Numbered from the stretch's first letter, positions 1 through 11,308 are shown. The stretch: DNA of 64,000 bases from Nocardia beijingensis NBRC 16342 (GCF_001612785.1 NZ_BDBC01000012.1:1-64000); one strand, 5' to 3'. The notes: a model not told the origin generated them from the letters alone. Program-made: numbers and translations.

Positions 1-92
1 TGGCAGAGGGGCGATCAGGATCCGACCGCGACGCGCGCGGAACAAATGTCTAAATGCTATGAATCGACGTCGACGGGGCGCAGTATGTCGCT

Positions 93-575
93 GTGGAGTT
101 GACAGCCGTGCGCATCGACAAACCGGATGATCTCAACGTCATCATCGGGCAGTCCCACTTCATCAAGACCGTGGAAGACCTGCACGAAGCGCTGGTCGGG
201 GTCGGCCCGCACCTGCGCTTCGGACTCGCGTTCTGCGAAGCCTCCGGACCGCGCCTGGTCCGCCATTCCGGCAACGACGACGCACTCACCGAGCTGGCCA
301 CCAAGAACGCGGTGGACATCGGCGCCGGACACTGTTTCGTCGTCTTCCTTCGCGAGGGCTACCCCGTCAATGTGCTCAACGCGGTGCGGCAGGTCCCGGA
401 GGTCTGCGGAATCTACTGCGCCACAGCCAATCCCGTCGAAGTCCTGATCGCGGAAACGGAACTCGGCAGAGGAATCGTCGGGGTGATCGACGGTGCGGCG
501 CCACTCGGCGTGGAGGATGCCGAAGACCAGGCGGCGCGCAGGCAGTTGTTACGGCAGATCGGCTACAAACTGTAG
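93..575 (+). CDS. Adenosine-specific kinase family protein
   Basis: A 160-residue protein matching the small adenosine-specific kinase family (PF04008 type) along its whole length. Recognisable blocks are the N-terminal strand MELTAVRIDKPDD, the conserved GPHLRFGLAFCEASGPRL region, and the glycine-rich GIVGVIDGAAPLGVE near the C terminus, ending in the typical GYKL. The family was named for AMP/adenosine binding in archaeal homologues; the physiological substrate in actinomycetes is not settled. The start is a GTG. The family's usual N terminus (MELTAV) begins exactly there, although no good ribosome binding site precedes it. The gene is convergent with the next gene and is followed by a long GC hairpin. 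Family assignment is firm; biochemical role is not. Confidence 0.85.
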   Translation: MELTAVRIDKPDDLNVIIGQSHFIKTVEDLHEALVGVGPHLRFGLAFCEASGPRLVRHSGNDDALTELATKNAVDIGAGHCFVVFLREGYPVNVLNAVRQVPEVCGIYCATANPVEVLIAETELGRGIVGVIDGAAPLGVEDAEDQAARRQLLRQIGYKL

Positions 576-606
576 GAACCGCTCGCCCCCGCCCGGCGCA
601 CCGGCT

Positions 607-651
607 GGGCCCGGACTCCCGCTAGGCGATCCGGGCCCGTGCCGCAGGCAC
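607..651. terminator. Bidirectional GC-rich terminator hairpins
   Basis: Between two converging genes there is a perfect 9-bp inverted repeat, GGGCCCGGA (607-615) and TCCGGGCCC (630-638), with a 14-nt loop. It is followed at once by a second small hairpin, GTGCC-GCA-GGCAC (639-651). Neither has a T-tract, as is usual for high-GC actinomycete terminators. Location and symmetry suggest it serves both flanking genes. Confidence 0.6.
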
Positions 652-652
652 G

Positions 653-1528
653 TCAGCCGAGTTCCGCCAGTTGCGCGACGGCGGGCGCCATGCCATCGAT
701 CCATGCCGCCGGTGAGCCGGTGGTCGGCGTGACGATGGCGGCCTCGATGCCGAGTTCGGCGTAGCCGGCCATCTGCCGGACGAATTCGTCGCGGTTCTCC
801 GGGCTCGGCCGCGGGTTGTTGGCGAGGATCGTCTTGCGGATCTCGCCGTAGTCGCGGCCGACGTCGTCGCAATGCCGGCGCAGCACGTCGAGTTTGTGCC
901 CGACATCCTCGGGCGAGGAGCCGAACAGGTTGCAGGCGTCGCCGTACTGCGCGACCAGCCGCAACGTCTTGCGCTCTCCCCCACCGCCGATGAGCACCTT
1001 GGGCCGGTTGATGGGCTGCGGTGAGCACAGCGTCTCGGCCAGCTGGTAGTACTTCCCGTCGAACGGCCCGTTGTCCTGCGGGTCCCACATCTGACGGCAG
1101 ATGCGCAGCGTCTCCTCCAGTCGTTCGAACCGTTCGGCGGTCGGCGGATACGGCACGCCGAGCCCGCGGTGTTCGCGCTCGAACCACGCGGCGCCGATCC
1201 CGAGGACCGCCCGGCCGCCCGACAGGACGTCGAGGGTGGTGACGATCTTGGCGAGCAGGCCGGGGTGCCGGTAGGTCACGCCGGTGACGAGCAACCCGAG
1301 GTCGATGCGCGAGGTGTGCGCGGCCAGGTAGCCGAGGGTGGTGTAACCCTCGAGCATGTTCGCCTCCGCGGGCAGCCCGGTCGGCTCGATCTGGAAGTAG
1401 TGGTCCATGAACGACAGCCAGGTGGCGCCGGATTCCTCCGCGGCGGCGCCCACCCGCGCCAGCTCACCGGCGATGGCGGTGGTGCCACCGTCGATATCGA
1501 AGATCGGAATGTGAAAACCGAGCTCCAT
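653..1528 (-). CDS. LLM-class F420-dependent oxidoreductase
   Basis: A 291-residue luciferase-like monooxygenase-fold (TIM barrel) protein of the mycobacterial/nocardial F420-dependent group (resembling TIGR03560). Seen directly are the N-terminal strand MELGFHIPIFDIDGG, the block SFMDHYFQ at the first cofactor-contacting region, LLVTGVTYRHPGLLAKIVTTLD, LGIGAAWFEREH, and the conserved GGGGERKTLRLVAQYGDACN of the C-terminal half. Such enzymes use F420H2 or flavin for hydride transfer; the substrate cannot be read from the sequence. The ATG start has a good AAGGGA ribosome binding site. It follows the DUF1254 gene on the same strand after about 90 bp. Confidence 0.9.
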   Translation of the reverse strand: MELGFHIPIFDIDGGTTAIAGELARVGAAAEESGATWLSFMDHYFQIEPTGLPAEANMLEGYTTLGYLAAHTSRIDLGLLVTGVTYRHPGLLAKIVTTLDVLSGGRAVLGIGAAWFEREHRGLGVPYPPTAERFERLEETLRICRQMWDPQDNGPFDGKYYQLAETLCSPQPINRPKVLIGGGGERKTLRLVAQYGDACNLFGSSPEDVGHKLDVLRRHCDDVGRDYGEIRKTILANNPRPSPENRDEFVRQMAGYAELGIEAAIVTPTTGSPAAWIDGMAPAVAQLAELG

Positions 1529-1620
1529 GAAGTGGTTCCCTTCTTGCTGGACAACCGTGTACGAGAGCGCACACTAAGTGCTGGAGTGCGCTCCAGGTCA
1601 AGTAGCCGGTCGAACGCCGA

Positions 1621-3048
1621 TCAGCTCGCGCGCGTGAAATCGCCCGGCTTCCATGTACCGTCGAACGCCGCTTCCCCGGGTCCGTAGATGCGCAGATAGG
1701 CGAACCATCCACGGCCGGGGACCGTTTGCAGCCAGCGGTGCTCGGCGCCGCGGGGAGGGGTGGGACCGAAGTGCAGGCGCACGGGGGCGTCTGGAGGGAG
1801 GTCGCGCAGTTCGAACAGCGACCGGAGGGCGGCCTTGCCTTGATCGGACCGGATCTGCGAGCGGGTCTCGGCGTCGTAGACCGTCACGGACCAGAACATT
1901 CCGGCCGGCACCGGTTGCGGTATCTCGAGGGTGTAAGTGGCACCACCGTCCAGATAGTCCCCCCGCTCGTCCCGCACGCCGAGCCAGTACAGCGATCCAC
2001 CGCCCACTTGCCGCCGGAACATGCCCGGCGCGGCGGTGATCGCTTGGGCGAACCATCGGTCGCGCGCTTCGAGGTCAGGACCGGAGGCAGTCCGGAAGTC
2101 GCCGTCGCCATCGGCCGATCCCACCCATTCCCACCGGCGGTCCGGCCACGCCAGACGGTCCGGGCGCGCACCGGCGAACGCCGACACCAGCATCTGGTCG
2201 CGCCCGGTGCGCGCCGCGGCGGTCAACAGCGCCGCGGACCGGGGGCCGGGCGCGAACCGGGCGCCCCGTTCGAGGCCGATGGCCCCGAGTAGCCCGTACA
2301 TCGACGAGAACTCCGGCACCATCGGTTCCGACTCGAGCACTCCGTGCAACACCTGCCAGTAGGAGAGATCGTCTTCCCAGCGCAGACAGGTGAAGTCCAA
2401 GTCGAAGTCGGTGATGTCGACGATGTCCAGCACCGCGCCCGCCTCCCCCGGCGGGTACACCCTGACCGCTCGCAGCGCATTCATCGCCTCGGCCACGTCG
2501 CCGCCGCGCGGCAGCGCGCGCACCGCGAGCAACACTTTGAAGGTCGCGGCTCTCCCGACATGGCAGCCGGTCGGCAGCGTGCCCGCGTAGCCGGGAGGAA
2601 CGATGACGTAGCTGCCGCCGCGCCCCTGGTCGGGGCCGGGGATGCCGAGGTCGGTGATCCACCGTTGATGGCGGTCGTCGACCAGCCCGATGTACGGCCC
2701 CGGCGGAAGATCGACCACCATCGGCCCTGCCGACAGGTCCAGTACCGCCGCACCGTACGGAGTGTCGGAGTTGAGGGTGAACCCGAGGTGCCGCGGACCG
2801 GCCGAGAGGATCCCGATCGCGCGGTTGTCGCTCAGTCCGCTCTCCCGGTTGCCGGTCCGGATGCCCTCCATCGACACGGTCGGATACCAGAACCGATAGG
2901 CGACCACGGCGCGCTGGAACAGGCTGTCGTCCCGAGCCCGGGACGCGGAAGCCTCGACCGGATACCCGTGTGCGAGGTCGTATCGGCTGTCAACCATCGC
3001 CGCGGCCGTCATTTCCTGGACGGTGCCACCGCCGTAGCGGGCGGACAT
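1621..3048 (-). CDS. DUF1254/DUF1214 domain protein
   Basis: About 475 residues with an N-terminal DUF1254 region (AYRFWYPTVSMEG, then LNSDTPYGAAVLDLSAGP and the PPGPYIGLVDDRHQRW block) and a C-terminal DUF1214 region (EIPQPVPAGMFWSVTVYDAETRSQ and the terminal WFAYLRIYGPGEAAFDGTWKPGDF). These paired beta-rich domains are common in actinomycetes and their function is unknown. No signal peptide or membrane segment is evident. The start is uncertain: a GTG lies one codon upstream of the ATG chosen here, and another ATG lies 12 codons downstream; none has a strong ribosome binding site. It sits 46 bp downstream of nmtR on the same strand, so it could be read through from the nmtR promoter. Confidence 0.85.
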   Translation of the reverse strand: MSARYGGGTVQEMTAAAMVDSRYDLAHGYPVEASASRARDDSLFQRAVVAYRFWYPTVSMEGIRTGNRESGLSDNRAIGILSAGPRHLGFTLNSDTPYGAAVLDLSAGPMVVDLPPGPYIGLVDDRHQRWITDLGIPGPDQGRGGSYVIVPPGYAGTLPTGCHVGRAATFKVLLAVRALPRGGDVAEAMNALRAVRVYPPGEAGAVLDIVDITDFDLDFTCLRWEDDLSYWQVLHGVLESEPMVPEFSSMYGLLGAIGLERGARFAPGPRSAALLTAAARTGRDQMLVSAFAGARPDRLAWPDRRWEWVGSADGDGDFRTASGPDLEARDRWFAQAITAAPGMFRRQVGGGSLYWLGVRDERGDYLDGGATYTLEIPQPVPAGMFWSVTVYDAETRSQIRSDQGKAALRSLFELRDLPPDAPVRLHFGPTPPRGAEHRWLQTVPGRGWFAYLRIYGPGEAAFDGTWKPGDFTRAS

Positions 3049-3094
3049 CACCCGAATCGGATGAAAGGCGCGAACGCTGCTGCCCGGCGGCCGG

Positions 3095-3457
3095 TCAGCC
3101 CGCGGTTTCGGGCCGGTCGGACAACCCGAGGCGCAGATGCTCGCTGTGGTAGATCGCCTCGTCCAGCAATTGGGCGACGTGGTTGTCGTAGAGGCTGTAG
3201 ACGATGCTGCGCCCGGTACGAGTGCCCGTGACCAGGCCGAGATTGCGCAGCAGCCGGAGCTGGTGGGATACGGCGGACTGTTCCATACCGATGGCGCCCG
3301 CCAGCGCGCTCACCGGCAGCGGCCCCTGACGCAGTTCGGTGAGGATCATCAATCGGCTCGGGGTGGCCAGCGCCTGCAACGTGGTCGCCACATGGGTGGC
3401 CGATTCGGGATCCAGGCGCACGGCGGGACGGTCCCTGCCTTCGACACCGTGTCCCAT
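3095..3457 (-). CDS. nmtR: NmtR-type ArsR/SmtB metal-sensing repressor
   Basis: A 120-residue winged-helix repressor, very close to Mycobacterium tuberculosis NmtR, the Ni/Co sensor that represses the efflux ATPase gene ctpJ. The N terminus MGHGVEG is shared, and the recognition helix region runs IGMEQSAVSHQLRLLRNLGLV (about 57-77). Metal ligands known for NmtR are present as Gly2/His3, Asp91, His93, His104 and His107. The two extra C-terminal histidines of the mycobacterial protein (109 and 116) are Arg and Pro here. A longer open frame exists upstream, but the MGHG start matches the family exactly. The gene is divergent from the P-type ATPase gene, with a palindrome between them, as in mycobacteria. 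Confidence 0.92.
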   Translation of the reverse strand: MGHGVEGRDRPAVRLDPESATHVATTLQALATPSRLMILTELRQGPLPVSALAGAIGMEQSAVSHQLRLLRNLGLVTGTRTGRSIVYSLYDNHVAQLLDEAIYHSEHLRLGLSDRPETAG

Positions 3458-3481
3458 GACTGAACAGCATACGCTAGGAAC

Positions 3482-3501
3482 AAATGAAGACGTGTTCATA
3501 T
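3482..3501. promoter_or_regulatory. Candidate NmtR operator
   Basis: An imperfect inverted repeat, AAATGAAGAC/GTGTTCATAT (8 of 10 positions symmetrical), with core arms ATGAA and TTCAT, lies in the gap between nmtR and the ATPase gene in a locally AT-rich stretch. Its arms have the look of ArsR/SmtB-family operators (TGAA...TTCA). By analogy with the mycobacterial nmtR-ctpJ locus it should be the shared repressor site. Confidence 0.55.
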
Positions 3502-3550
3502 ATTCTGCTATGGTCGGGCCGTCCCGTTCGTTGCCGTTCTGGAGGTCCCC

Positions 3551-5499
<1,949 letters not shown>

Positions 5500-5503
<4 letters not shown>

Positions 5504-6945
5504 TCGGCGCGCACCTCGCTGCGGTCCCCGCTCCACAGGGTGTGGAACTTGCCTTCGGCGTCCACCCGCTCGTAGGTGTGCGCACCGAAGAAGTCGCGCT
5601 GCCCCTGGGTGAGCGCGGCCGGGAGACGCTCGGCGCGCAGGGCGTCGTAGTAGGACAGCGACGACGCGAACGCGGGCACCGGAATGCCGAGCAGGGTCGC
5701 GGTGGCCACGACGCGGCGCCAGCTGTCGATGGCCGTCTCGATCGCCTCGCGGAAGTACGGCGCGAGGATCAAGCTCGGCAGCGCCGGGTTCTCGTCGTAG
5801 GCTTCCTTGATCCGGTTGAGGAAGCGGGCGCGGATGATGCAGCCGCCGCGCCAGATCGTCGCGAGATCGCCGGGGCGCAGGTTCCAGTCGTATTCGGCGC
5901 TGCCCGCGGCGATCTGATCGAAGCCCTGCGCGTAGGCGACCACCTTCGATGCGTAGAGCGCCTGCCGGATGTCCTCGGTGAACTGCTCCACATCGGTGGG
6001 CCTGTCGGCCAGCCGTCCGGAGGCCAGGCCCCGCGCGGCCTTGCGCTGCTCGCGAGAACCCGACAGCGCCCGCGCGAACACCGCTTCGGCGATTCCGGTC
6101 ACCGGCACGCCGAGATCGAGCGCGGACTTCACCGTCCAGCGCCCGGTGCCCTTCTGCTCCGCCGCGTCGACGATCACGTCCACCAGCGGCTTGCCCGTCT
6201 TGGCGTCCACCTGATTGAGCACCTCGGCGGTGATCTCGACCAGGTAGCTCTCCAGGTCGCCGGAGTTCCACTGGGTGAACACGTCGGCGATCTGCTTGGC
6301 GTCGAAGCCGAGCGCGTCGCGGAACAGGTGGTAGGCCTCACCGATCAGCTGCATGTCGGCGTACTCGATGCCGTTGTGCACCATCTTGACGAAATGCCCT
6401 GAGCCGTCCGGGCCGATGTGGGTGCAGCAGGGCGTTCCGTCGACCTTCGCCGCGATGGATTCCAGCAGCGGCCCGAGCGACTCGTAGGACTCCGCAGGAC
6501 CGCCCGGCATGATCGCGGGGCCGTTGAGCGCGCCCTCCTCGCCACCGGAGATGCCCGCTCCGACGAAGTTCAGCCCGCGCTCGCGCATCGCGGCTTCGCG
6601 GCGAATGGTGTCGGTGTACAGGGCGTTGCCACCATCGATGATGATGTCGCCCGGCTCCATGGCGTCGGCCAGTTCCTCGATGACCGCGTCGGTCGCCGCG
6701 CCCGCCTTCACCATGATGAGCACCCGGCGCGGCTTCTCCAGCGCGGCGACGAACTCCTCGATCGTCTCGGTCCGCACGAAGTCGCCGTCGTCGCCGTGGG
6801 CCTCGAGCAGTGCGTCGGTCTTGGCGATGCTGCGGTTGTGCAGCGCGACGGTATAGCCGTTCCTGGCGAAGTTCCGTGCGATGTTGCTACCCATGACCGC
6901 CAGACCGGTGACCCCGATCTGTGCGCGCGCTGTAGAGGTCGGCAT
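5500..6945 (-). CDS. gnd: 6-phosphogluconate dehydrogenase (NADP-dependent, decarboxylating)
   Basis: A 481-residue enzyme of the pentose phosphate pathway, oxidising and decarboxylating 6-phosphogluconate to ribulose 5-phosphate. The N-terminal dinucleotide fold begins IGVTGLAVMGSNIARNFAR with the NADP-type residues HNRS. The signature IIDGGNALYTDT and the catalytic block GSGHFVKMVHNGIEYADMQ, with its conserved Lys and Asn, are intact. The C-terminal domain (WNLRPGDLATIWRGGCIIRARFLN) is complete. Length is that of the long bacterial form. The start is ATG; an in-frame TTG lies one codon upstream. It is convergent with ctpJ, overlapping by 4 bp. Confidence 0.97.
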
Positions 6946-7087
6946 CAATCAGCTCTCTTCGTTCGACAGGGCGGCGCGTCCGCGCGAAGCTGTTCGGCGG
7001 CGGCATCGTGGCGTCCGTTCCACGACGCTTCAGACCTTACCCACCCCGCCGGTGCGGGCACGGAGCGCATCGCGAGCCGCCGGCGGC

Positions 7088-7285
7088 GACGATCCGGGAT
7101 TGACGGCCTTGCTGCTCGTGCAGGCGGTGGAGGCGCAGGTCCACGGCGCGGTCCTCGATCCGCCGGAGGGTCGCACCGCCGACGAGTGCCGCCGGGCGAT
7201 CATCGATCTCTGGACCAGGGCGCTCACGCCGCCTGCCGACCAGGGCTCGCCGACGGCCGAGTCGTCGCGAGCAGGCCACCGGTGA
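7088..7285 (+). pseudogene. Possible C-terminal remnant of a TetR regulator
   Basis: The gap of about 370 bp between gnd and the MarR gene holds an open stretch whose last 65 codons resemble the C-terminal ligand domain of actinobacterial TetR proteins (LTALLLVQAVEAQVHGAVLD, then RTADECRRAIIDLWTRAL). No helix-turn-helix part precedes it; upstream in the same frame it runs antisense to gnd. It may be a decayed gene. The call rests on resemblance by eye and is weak. Confidence 0.3.
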
Positions 7286-7316
7286 TGCGGCGCGTGAGTG
7301 CGCTCAGCGCCTCCGT

Positions 7317-7763
7317 TTACCCGTAGGCGATGCGCTCGAGCAGTTCCAGCGCCTCGCCGACCTTGTGCAACTCGCCCGTCCGCAAACTCTCCGACAACGC
7401 TTGGGCCAACGCGTCGTTCGCGGACGCCTGGTGCCCGCACACCCACGCCCTGCCTTCGTCGGTGAGGGTCAGGTTCACCCGGCGTCCGTCGTCCGGGTCG
7501 CGCACACCGACGATCAGGCCCTGATCGCGCAGGCCGTCGACCACGTTGCGCATCGTCTGCGGCCGCAACATCTCCAGCCGCGCCAGGTCGACCGCGGCCA
7601 TGGGACCGTATCGATGCAGTCGTCCCAGCACCGCCCACTGCGTCGCGGACAGCCGCCGCTCGTCGGGATTCCTCCTGGCGCGCCGCAGGATCACGGTGGA
7701 CGCGATGCGCAGGCGGGCCGCCATGGTGGACAGTGCTGTGGCGTGCGCGATGTCGGCGCTCAC
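7317..7763 (-). CDS. MarR-family transcriptional regulator
   Basis: A 148-residue winged-helix regulator. The helix-turn-helix spans LSATQWAVLGRLHRYGPMAAVDLARLE through PQTMRNVVDGLRDQGLI. The wing is the typical DPDDGRRVNLTLTDEGRAW. The GTG start is preceded by AGAGGGAG at good spacing; the much longer open frame upstream has no support. It is divergent from the double TetR gene, with two palindromes in the 210-bp gap, so it probably regulates itself, its neighbour, or both. The ligand is unknown. Confidence 0.88.
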   Translation of the reverse strand: MSADIAHATALSTMAARLRIASTVILRRARRNPDERRLSATQWAVLGRLHRYGPMAAVDLARLEMLRPQTMRNVVDGLRDQGLIVGVRDPDDGRRVNLTLTDEGRAWVCGHQASANDALAQALSESLRTGELHKVGEALELLERIAYG

Positions 7764-7827
7764 GGGCGGGCTCCCTCTGCTTACCTGATCGATGAACGAT
7801 CCCCGGGCTGGTGATAGCTGCGGGAAG

Positions 7828-7843
7828 CCTACTCGACAGTAGG
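7828..7843. promoter_or_regulatory. Palindrome in marR/tetR divergent gap (operator 1)
   Basis: A perfect 6-4-6 inverted repeat, CCTACT-CGAC-AGTAGG, lies 65 bp upstream of the MarR start. Outer AAG/CTT bases add partial symmetry. Size and position fit a MarR-family operator. Confidence 0.5.
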
Positions 7844-7859
7844 ACTTCGGCGTGGACTG

Positions 7860-7873
7860 TGACGGAATCGTCA
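7860..7873. promoter_or_regulatory. Palindrome in marR/tetR divergent gap (operator 2)
   Basis: A second perfect inverted repeat, TGACG-GAAT-CGTCA, 17 bp from the first and unrelated to it in sequence, about 100 bp upstream of the TetR start. It could be a separate site for the TetR-type protein. Confidence 0.4.
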
Positions 7874-7973
7874 TGCGGACGCCCGCCCGCGAGGGATTCG
7901 CCCTGTCGGCGGGTCGCCCGGTGGCGGCGGCCCGATTCCGCCGCGCAGCGTCCGATGCGCGACACTGACCGCG

Positions 7974-9200
7974 ATGGGCACACAGGCGAACAGCGGACAG
8001 CCACGGCGCAGACCGCCGCAGCGGCGCGAGATGATCCTGCACGCCGCGGTCGACGCCTTCACGCACGGAGGCTATTACGGCACCACGATGGCCGACATAG
8101 CGGCAGCGGTGAACATCTCGGCCACGGCGTTGTACCGGCACTTCCGCAACAAGCAGCAACTCTTGGGCCAATGCCTGCTGGTCGGGCTCGACGGCACGCT
8201 GGACCGGCTGGACGCCGCGCATCGCGCCGACGCCTCCGGTGGCGCGGTACTCGCCGAGTTGGTCCGGGTCTCGCTCGAGCTGCGTGGCTTGCCGCGGCTG
8301 TGGCAACTGGAGTTCCGCAATCTGACGGCGGCGGACAAGACCGCGGTGCTCGTGCGCGCCACGCGCATCACCCGCTACCTGCGGCACACGATTCGCCTGC
8401 GCAGGCCCGAACTGAGCGCGGCCGATGTGGAACTGCTGAGCTGGTGTGTGCTGTCGATCGCGGTCAGCCCGTCCTATCACCGCGCGGAGTTACCCGCGCC
8501 GGCGGCCGCGCAGGTGCTCGAAGCCGCCGTCGCCGCGGTCATCACGACCCGCATGCCCGAGCACCCGGACGGACACGCGCGGCACCGGCCACCGCGCCTG
8601 GAGACCGGCAACACCGCGCTGGACCGGGCCCTGCGGTCGGAGCGAATGCTCGCCGAGGCGGCGCGACTGTTCAGCACCCGCGGCTATGCCGCGGTGGGCA
8701 TCGAGGACATCGGCGCGGCCGTCGGCGTCAGCGGTCCCGCCCTGTATCACCATTTCGCGAGCAAGGCGGAGTTGCTGGATCAGATCGTCCGGCGTCAGGA
8801 CGAATGGCTTCGACTGCTGCTCGCCCGAGCGATCGCCGAGGGTCGCAGCGCCGAGGAATCCCTGCGCACGCTCATGCGCAGCTTCGCGCAGTTGGGCGTC
8901 GACGAACCCGACCTGCTGGCGATCACGGTCAGCGAGACCCGCCACCTTCCCGGGGACGGGGTACAGCGCTACCGGCGAGTGCGCCTCGACGGCATCGCGC
9001 AATGGGCCCGCATGTTGCAGGCGGTGCGGCCGGACTTGTCCGCCCCCGTCGCGCGGGTGCTCAGCCGCGCCGTCAGCACCGTCGTCATCGATGCCGTGCG
9101 CAATCCTCGCTTCCGGCGGCGCGCCGATCTCGTGGACGTTCTCGTGGCCATCGGCGAGCGGATCGAGACGGCGGGAACACCTGGCCGGACCTTCCCATAG
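7974..9200 (+). CDS. Tandem TetR-family regulator (two HTH domains)
   Basis: A 408-residue protein made of two complete TetR-type units. The first DNA-binding domain is near residues 20-65 (MILHAAVDAFTHGGYYGTTM, then AAAVNISATALYRHFRNKQQ). The second is near residues 220-265 (MLAEAARLFSTRGYAAVGIE, then GAAVGVSGPALYHHFASKAE). Each is followed by a helical ligand-type domain of normal size. Ordinary TetR proteins are about 200 residues and bind DNA as homodimers; a fused pair may act as an internal pseudo-dimer. Similar double TetR proteins occur in Nocardia and Mycobacterium. The start has only a weak ribosome binding site. Divergent from the MarR gene. Confidence 0.87.
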   Translation: MGTQANSGQPRRRPPQRREMILHAAVDAFTHGGYYGTTMADIAAAVNISATALYRHFRNKQQLLGQCLLVGLDGTLDRLDAAHRADASGGAVLAELVRVSLELRGLPRLWQLEFRNLTAADKTAVLVRATRITRYLRHTIRLRRPELSAADVELLSWCVLSIAVSPSYHRAELPAPAAAQVLEAAVAAVITTRMPEHPDGHARHRPPRLETGNTALDRALRSERMLAEAARLFSTRGYAAVGIEDIGAAVGVSGPALYHHFASKAELLDQIVRRQDEWLRLLLARAIAEGRSAEESLRTLMRSFAQLGVDEPDLLAITVSETRHLPGDGVQRYRRVRLDGIAQWARMLQAVRPDLSAPVARVLSRAVSTVVIDAVRNPRFRRRADLVDVLVAIGERIETAGTPGRTFP

Positions 9201-9243
9201 TGATTTACAGCACTTAGTCACGATTAACTTATTCGAGCCAATT

Positions 9244-9260
9244 ACGCGCTAGCAGCGCGT
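9244..9260. terminator. Hairpin downstream of tandem TetR gene
   Basis: A perfect 7-3-7 inverted repeat, ACGCGCT-AGC-AGCGCGT, 44 bp after the TetR stop and 160 bp before fadE5. It may be the terminator of the regulator gene; an operator for fadE5 is the alternative. Confidence 0.4.
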
Positions 9261-9279
9261 TGATCGCTTTCGGACGTTC

Positions 9280-9298
9280 GACCATCTACTTAGTGGTC
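9280..9298. promoter_or_regulatory. Inverted repeat upstream of fadE5
   Basis: GACCA and TGGTC separated by 9 bp inside an unusually AT-rich stretch that ends about 120 bp before the fadE5 start. It could be an operator or part of the promoter region; nothing identifies the binding protein. Confidence 0.25.
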
Positions 9299-9420
9299 AT
9301 TAACATGAGATTGCCTTCCCGGTCAGCCGTGCCGCACAGTGTGCCGTGGGTGAGCACCGATCCGTGCGCCCGCCGAATCCCTCGCCGGTACACCGGCCGT
9401 TTCTCGAAAGGCCCTGGCTC

Positions 9421-11256
9421 GTGAGCCATTACAAGAGCAACGTGCGTGACCTCGAGTTCAACTTGTTCGAGGTGTACGGACTCGACGACATCCTCCGGAC
9501 CGGAGCGTTCGGGGACCTGGACGGCGACACCGTGCGATCGATGCTGACGGAGGCCGCGCGGCTGGCCGAAGGGCCGGTCGCCGAACCGTATGCCGAAACC
9601 GACCGGAACCCACCGGTTTTCGATCCGGCCACCCACTCGGTCAGCTTGTCCGAGTCGTTCAAGAAGGCGGTGCGCGCCTGGCTCGACGCGGAATGGTGGC
9701 GCGTCGGCAAGTCCGAGGCGGTCGGCGGGGTGCCCGCCCCCTCGATGGTCAGCTGGGCCATCAGCGAATTCGTGCTCGGGGCGCAGCCGGCGGCCTACAT
9801 GTACCTGACCGGCCCGATGATGGCCCACATCATCGATGGCATCGGCACCGAGCAGCAGCGGCGCTGGGCTCGATTCATCACCGAACACAACTGGGGCGCC
9901 ACCATGGTGCTGACCGAGCCCGACGCGGGCTCCGACGTCGGCGCGGGCCGGACGAAGGCGATCGAACAGGAGGACGGCTCCTGGCACATCGAGGGCGTCA
10001 AGCGGTTCATCACCTCCGCCGACTCCGACGACCTGTTCGGAAACATCGCGCACATGGTGCTGGCCCGCCCCGAGGGCGCAGGACCGGGCACCAAGGGCCT
10101 GTCGCTGTTCTTCGTGCCGAAGTTCCACTTCGACCACGAGACCGGTGAACTGGGCGAGCGCAACGGCGTCTTCGTCACCAACGTCGAGCACAAGATGGGC
10201 CTGAAAGCCTCCGCGACCTGTGAGCTCACCTTCGGCGGCCACGGCATCCCGGCCAAGGGCTGGCTGGTCGGCGAGGTGCACAACGGCATCGCGCAGATGT
10301 TCCACGTCATCGAGGAAGCCAGGATGATGGTGGGCACGAAGGCCATCGCGACCCTGTCGACCGGCTACCTCAACGCCCTCGAATACGCGAAGAACCGCGT
10401 GCAGGGCAGCGACCTGACCCAGCTCGCGGACAAGTCCGCACCCAAGGTGGCCATCACCCGGCATCCCGACGTGCGCCGGTCGCTGATGATGCAGAAGGCG
10501 TACGCCGAGGGCCTGCGCGCGGTCTACCTCTACACCGCCGGTCACCAGAACGACGTTGTGGCGCAGCACATCTCGGGGGCGGATGCCGAACTGGCCGCGC
10601 GGGTCAACGACCTGCTGCTGCCGATCGTCAAGGGCGTCGGCTCCGAGCGGGCCTACCAGTACCTGACCGAGTCGCTGCAAACCCTCGGCGGTTCCGGCTT
10701 CCTGCAGGACTACCCGATCGAGCAGTACATCCGCGACGCGAAGATCGACTCGCTCTACGAGGGCACCACCGCCATCCAGGCGCAGGACTTCTTCTTCCGC
10801 AAGATCGCCCGCGACCGCGGCGTCGCACTGGCCCACCTCGCAGGCAAGATCCGCGACACCGCGCAATCCGGCGTGGGCAACGGCAGGCTCAAGACCGAGA
10901 AAGTGCTGCTGGCCACCGCGCTGGAGGATGTCCAGGACATGGCGGGCCGGTTCACCCAGCATCTGCTCGCCGCCCAGCAGCAGCCCACCGAGTTGTACAA
11001 GATCGGACTGAATTCCGTCCGGTTCCTGCTAGCCGTCGGCGATCTCCTCGTCGCCTGGCGACTGATCGTCGCCGCCGAGATCGCCGCGGCGGCATTGGAT
11101 GCCGAGCCGGACCACCAGGACCGCGCCTTCTATCAGGGCAAGATCGCCGTCGCGTCGTTCTTCGCCAAGACGGTGCTGCCGCATCTCAGCGCGGAATGGT
11201 CGGTCATCTCCGACGTCGACATCAGCGTCATGGATCTCGACGAAGCCGCGTTCTGA
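9421..11256 (+). CDS. fadE5: Acyl-CoA dehydrogenase, FadE5 type
   Basis: A 611-residue acyl-CoA dehydrogenase, the same length as M. tuberculosis FadE5 (Rv0244c) and alike throughout. It shows [17 protein letters not shown] at the start, the flavin-region motif [30 protein letters not shown] strand [32 protein letters not shown], and the C-terminal [20 protein letters not shown] followed by [18 protein letters not shown]. The enzyme introduces the 2,3 double bond into acyl-CoA in beta-oxidation, using FAD. The GTG start chosen matches the family N terminus and has GAAAGG upstream; an in-frame GTG 25 codons earlier is less likely. Ends in a strong hairpin. Nothing ties it specifically to the NRPS genes that follow. 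Confidence 0.94.
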   Translation: MSHYKSNVRDLEFNLFEVYGLDDILRTGAFGDLDGDTVRSMLTEAARLAEGPVAEPYAETDRNPPVFDPATHSVSLSESFKKAVRAWLDAEWWRVGKSEAVGGVPAPSMVSWAISEFVLGAQPAAYMYLTGPMMAHIIDGIGTEQQRRWARFITEHNWGATMVLTEPDAGSDVGAGRTKAIEQEDGSWHIEGVKRFITSADSDDLFGNIAHMVLARPEGAGPGTKGLSLFFVPKFHFDHETGELGERNGVFVTNVEHKMGLKASATCELTFGGHGIPAKGWLVGEVHNGIAQMFHVIEEARMMVGTKAIATLSTGYLNALEYAKNRVQGSDLTQLADKSAPKVAITRHPDVRRSLMMQKAYAEGLRAVYLYTAGHQNDVVAQHISGADAELAARVNDLLLPIVKGVGSERAYQYLTESLQTLGGSGFLQDYPIEQYIRDAKIDSLYEGTTAIQAQDFFFRKIARDRGVALAHLAGKIRDTAQSGVGNGRLKTEKVLLATALEDVQDMAGRFTQHLLAAQQQPTELYKIGLNSVRFLLAVGDLLVAWRLIVAAEIAAAALDAEPDHQDRAFYQGKIAVASFFAKTVLPHLSAEWSVISDVDISVMDLDEAAF

Positions 11257-11282
11257 CCCGGCCGGGCAGCACGATCGGGCGA

Positions 11283-11308
11283 GCCGCCGCATCAGCCGAT
11301 GCGGCGGC
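11283..11308. terminator. Strong terminator after fadE5
   Basis: A perfect 10-bp inverted repeat, GCCGCCGCAT / ATGCGGCGGC, with a 6-nt loop, 26 bp after the fadE5 stop and before the 3' end of the convergent methyltransferase gene. It probably stops transcription from both sides. Confidence 0.65.
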
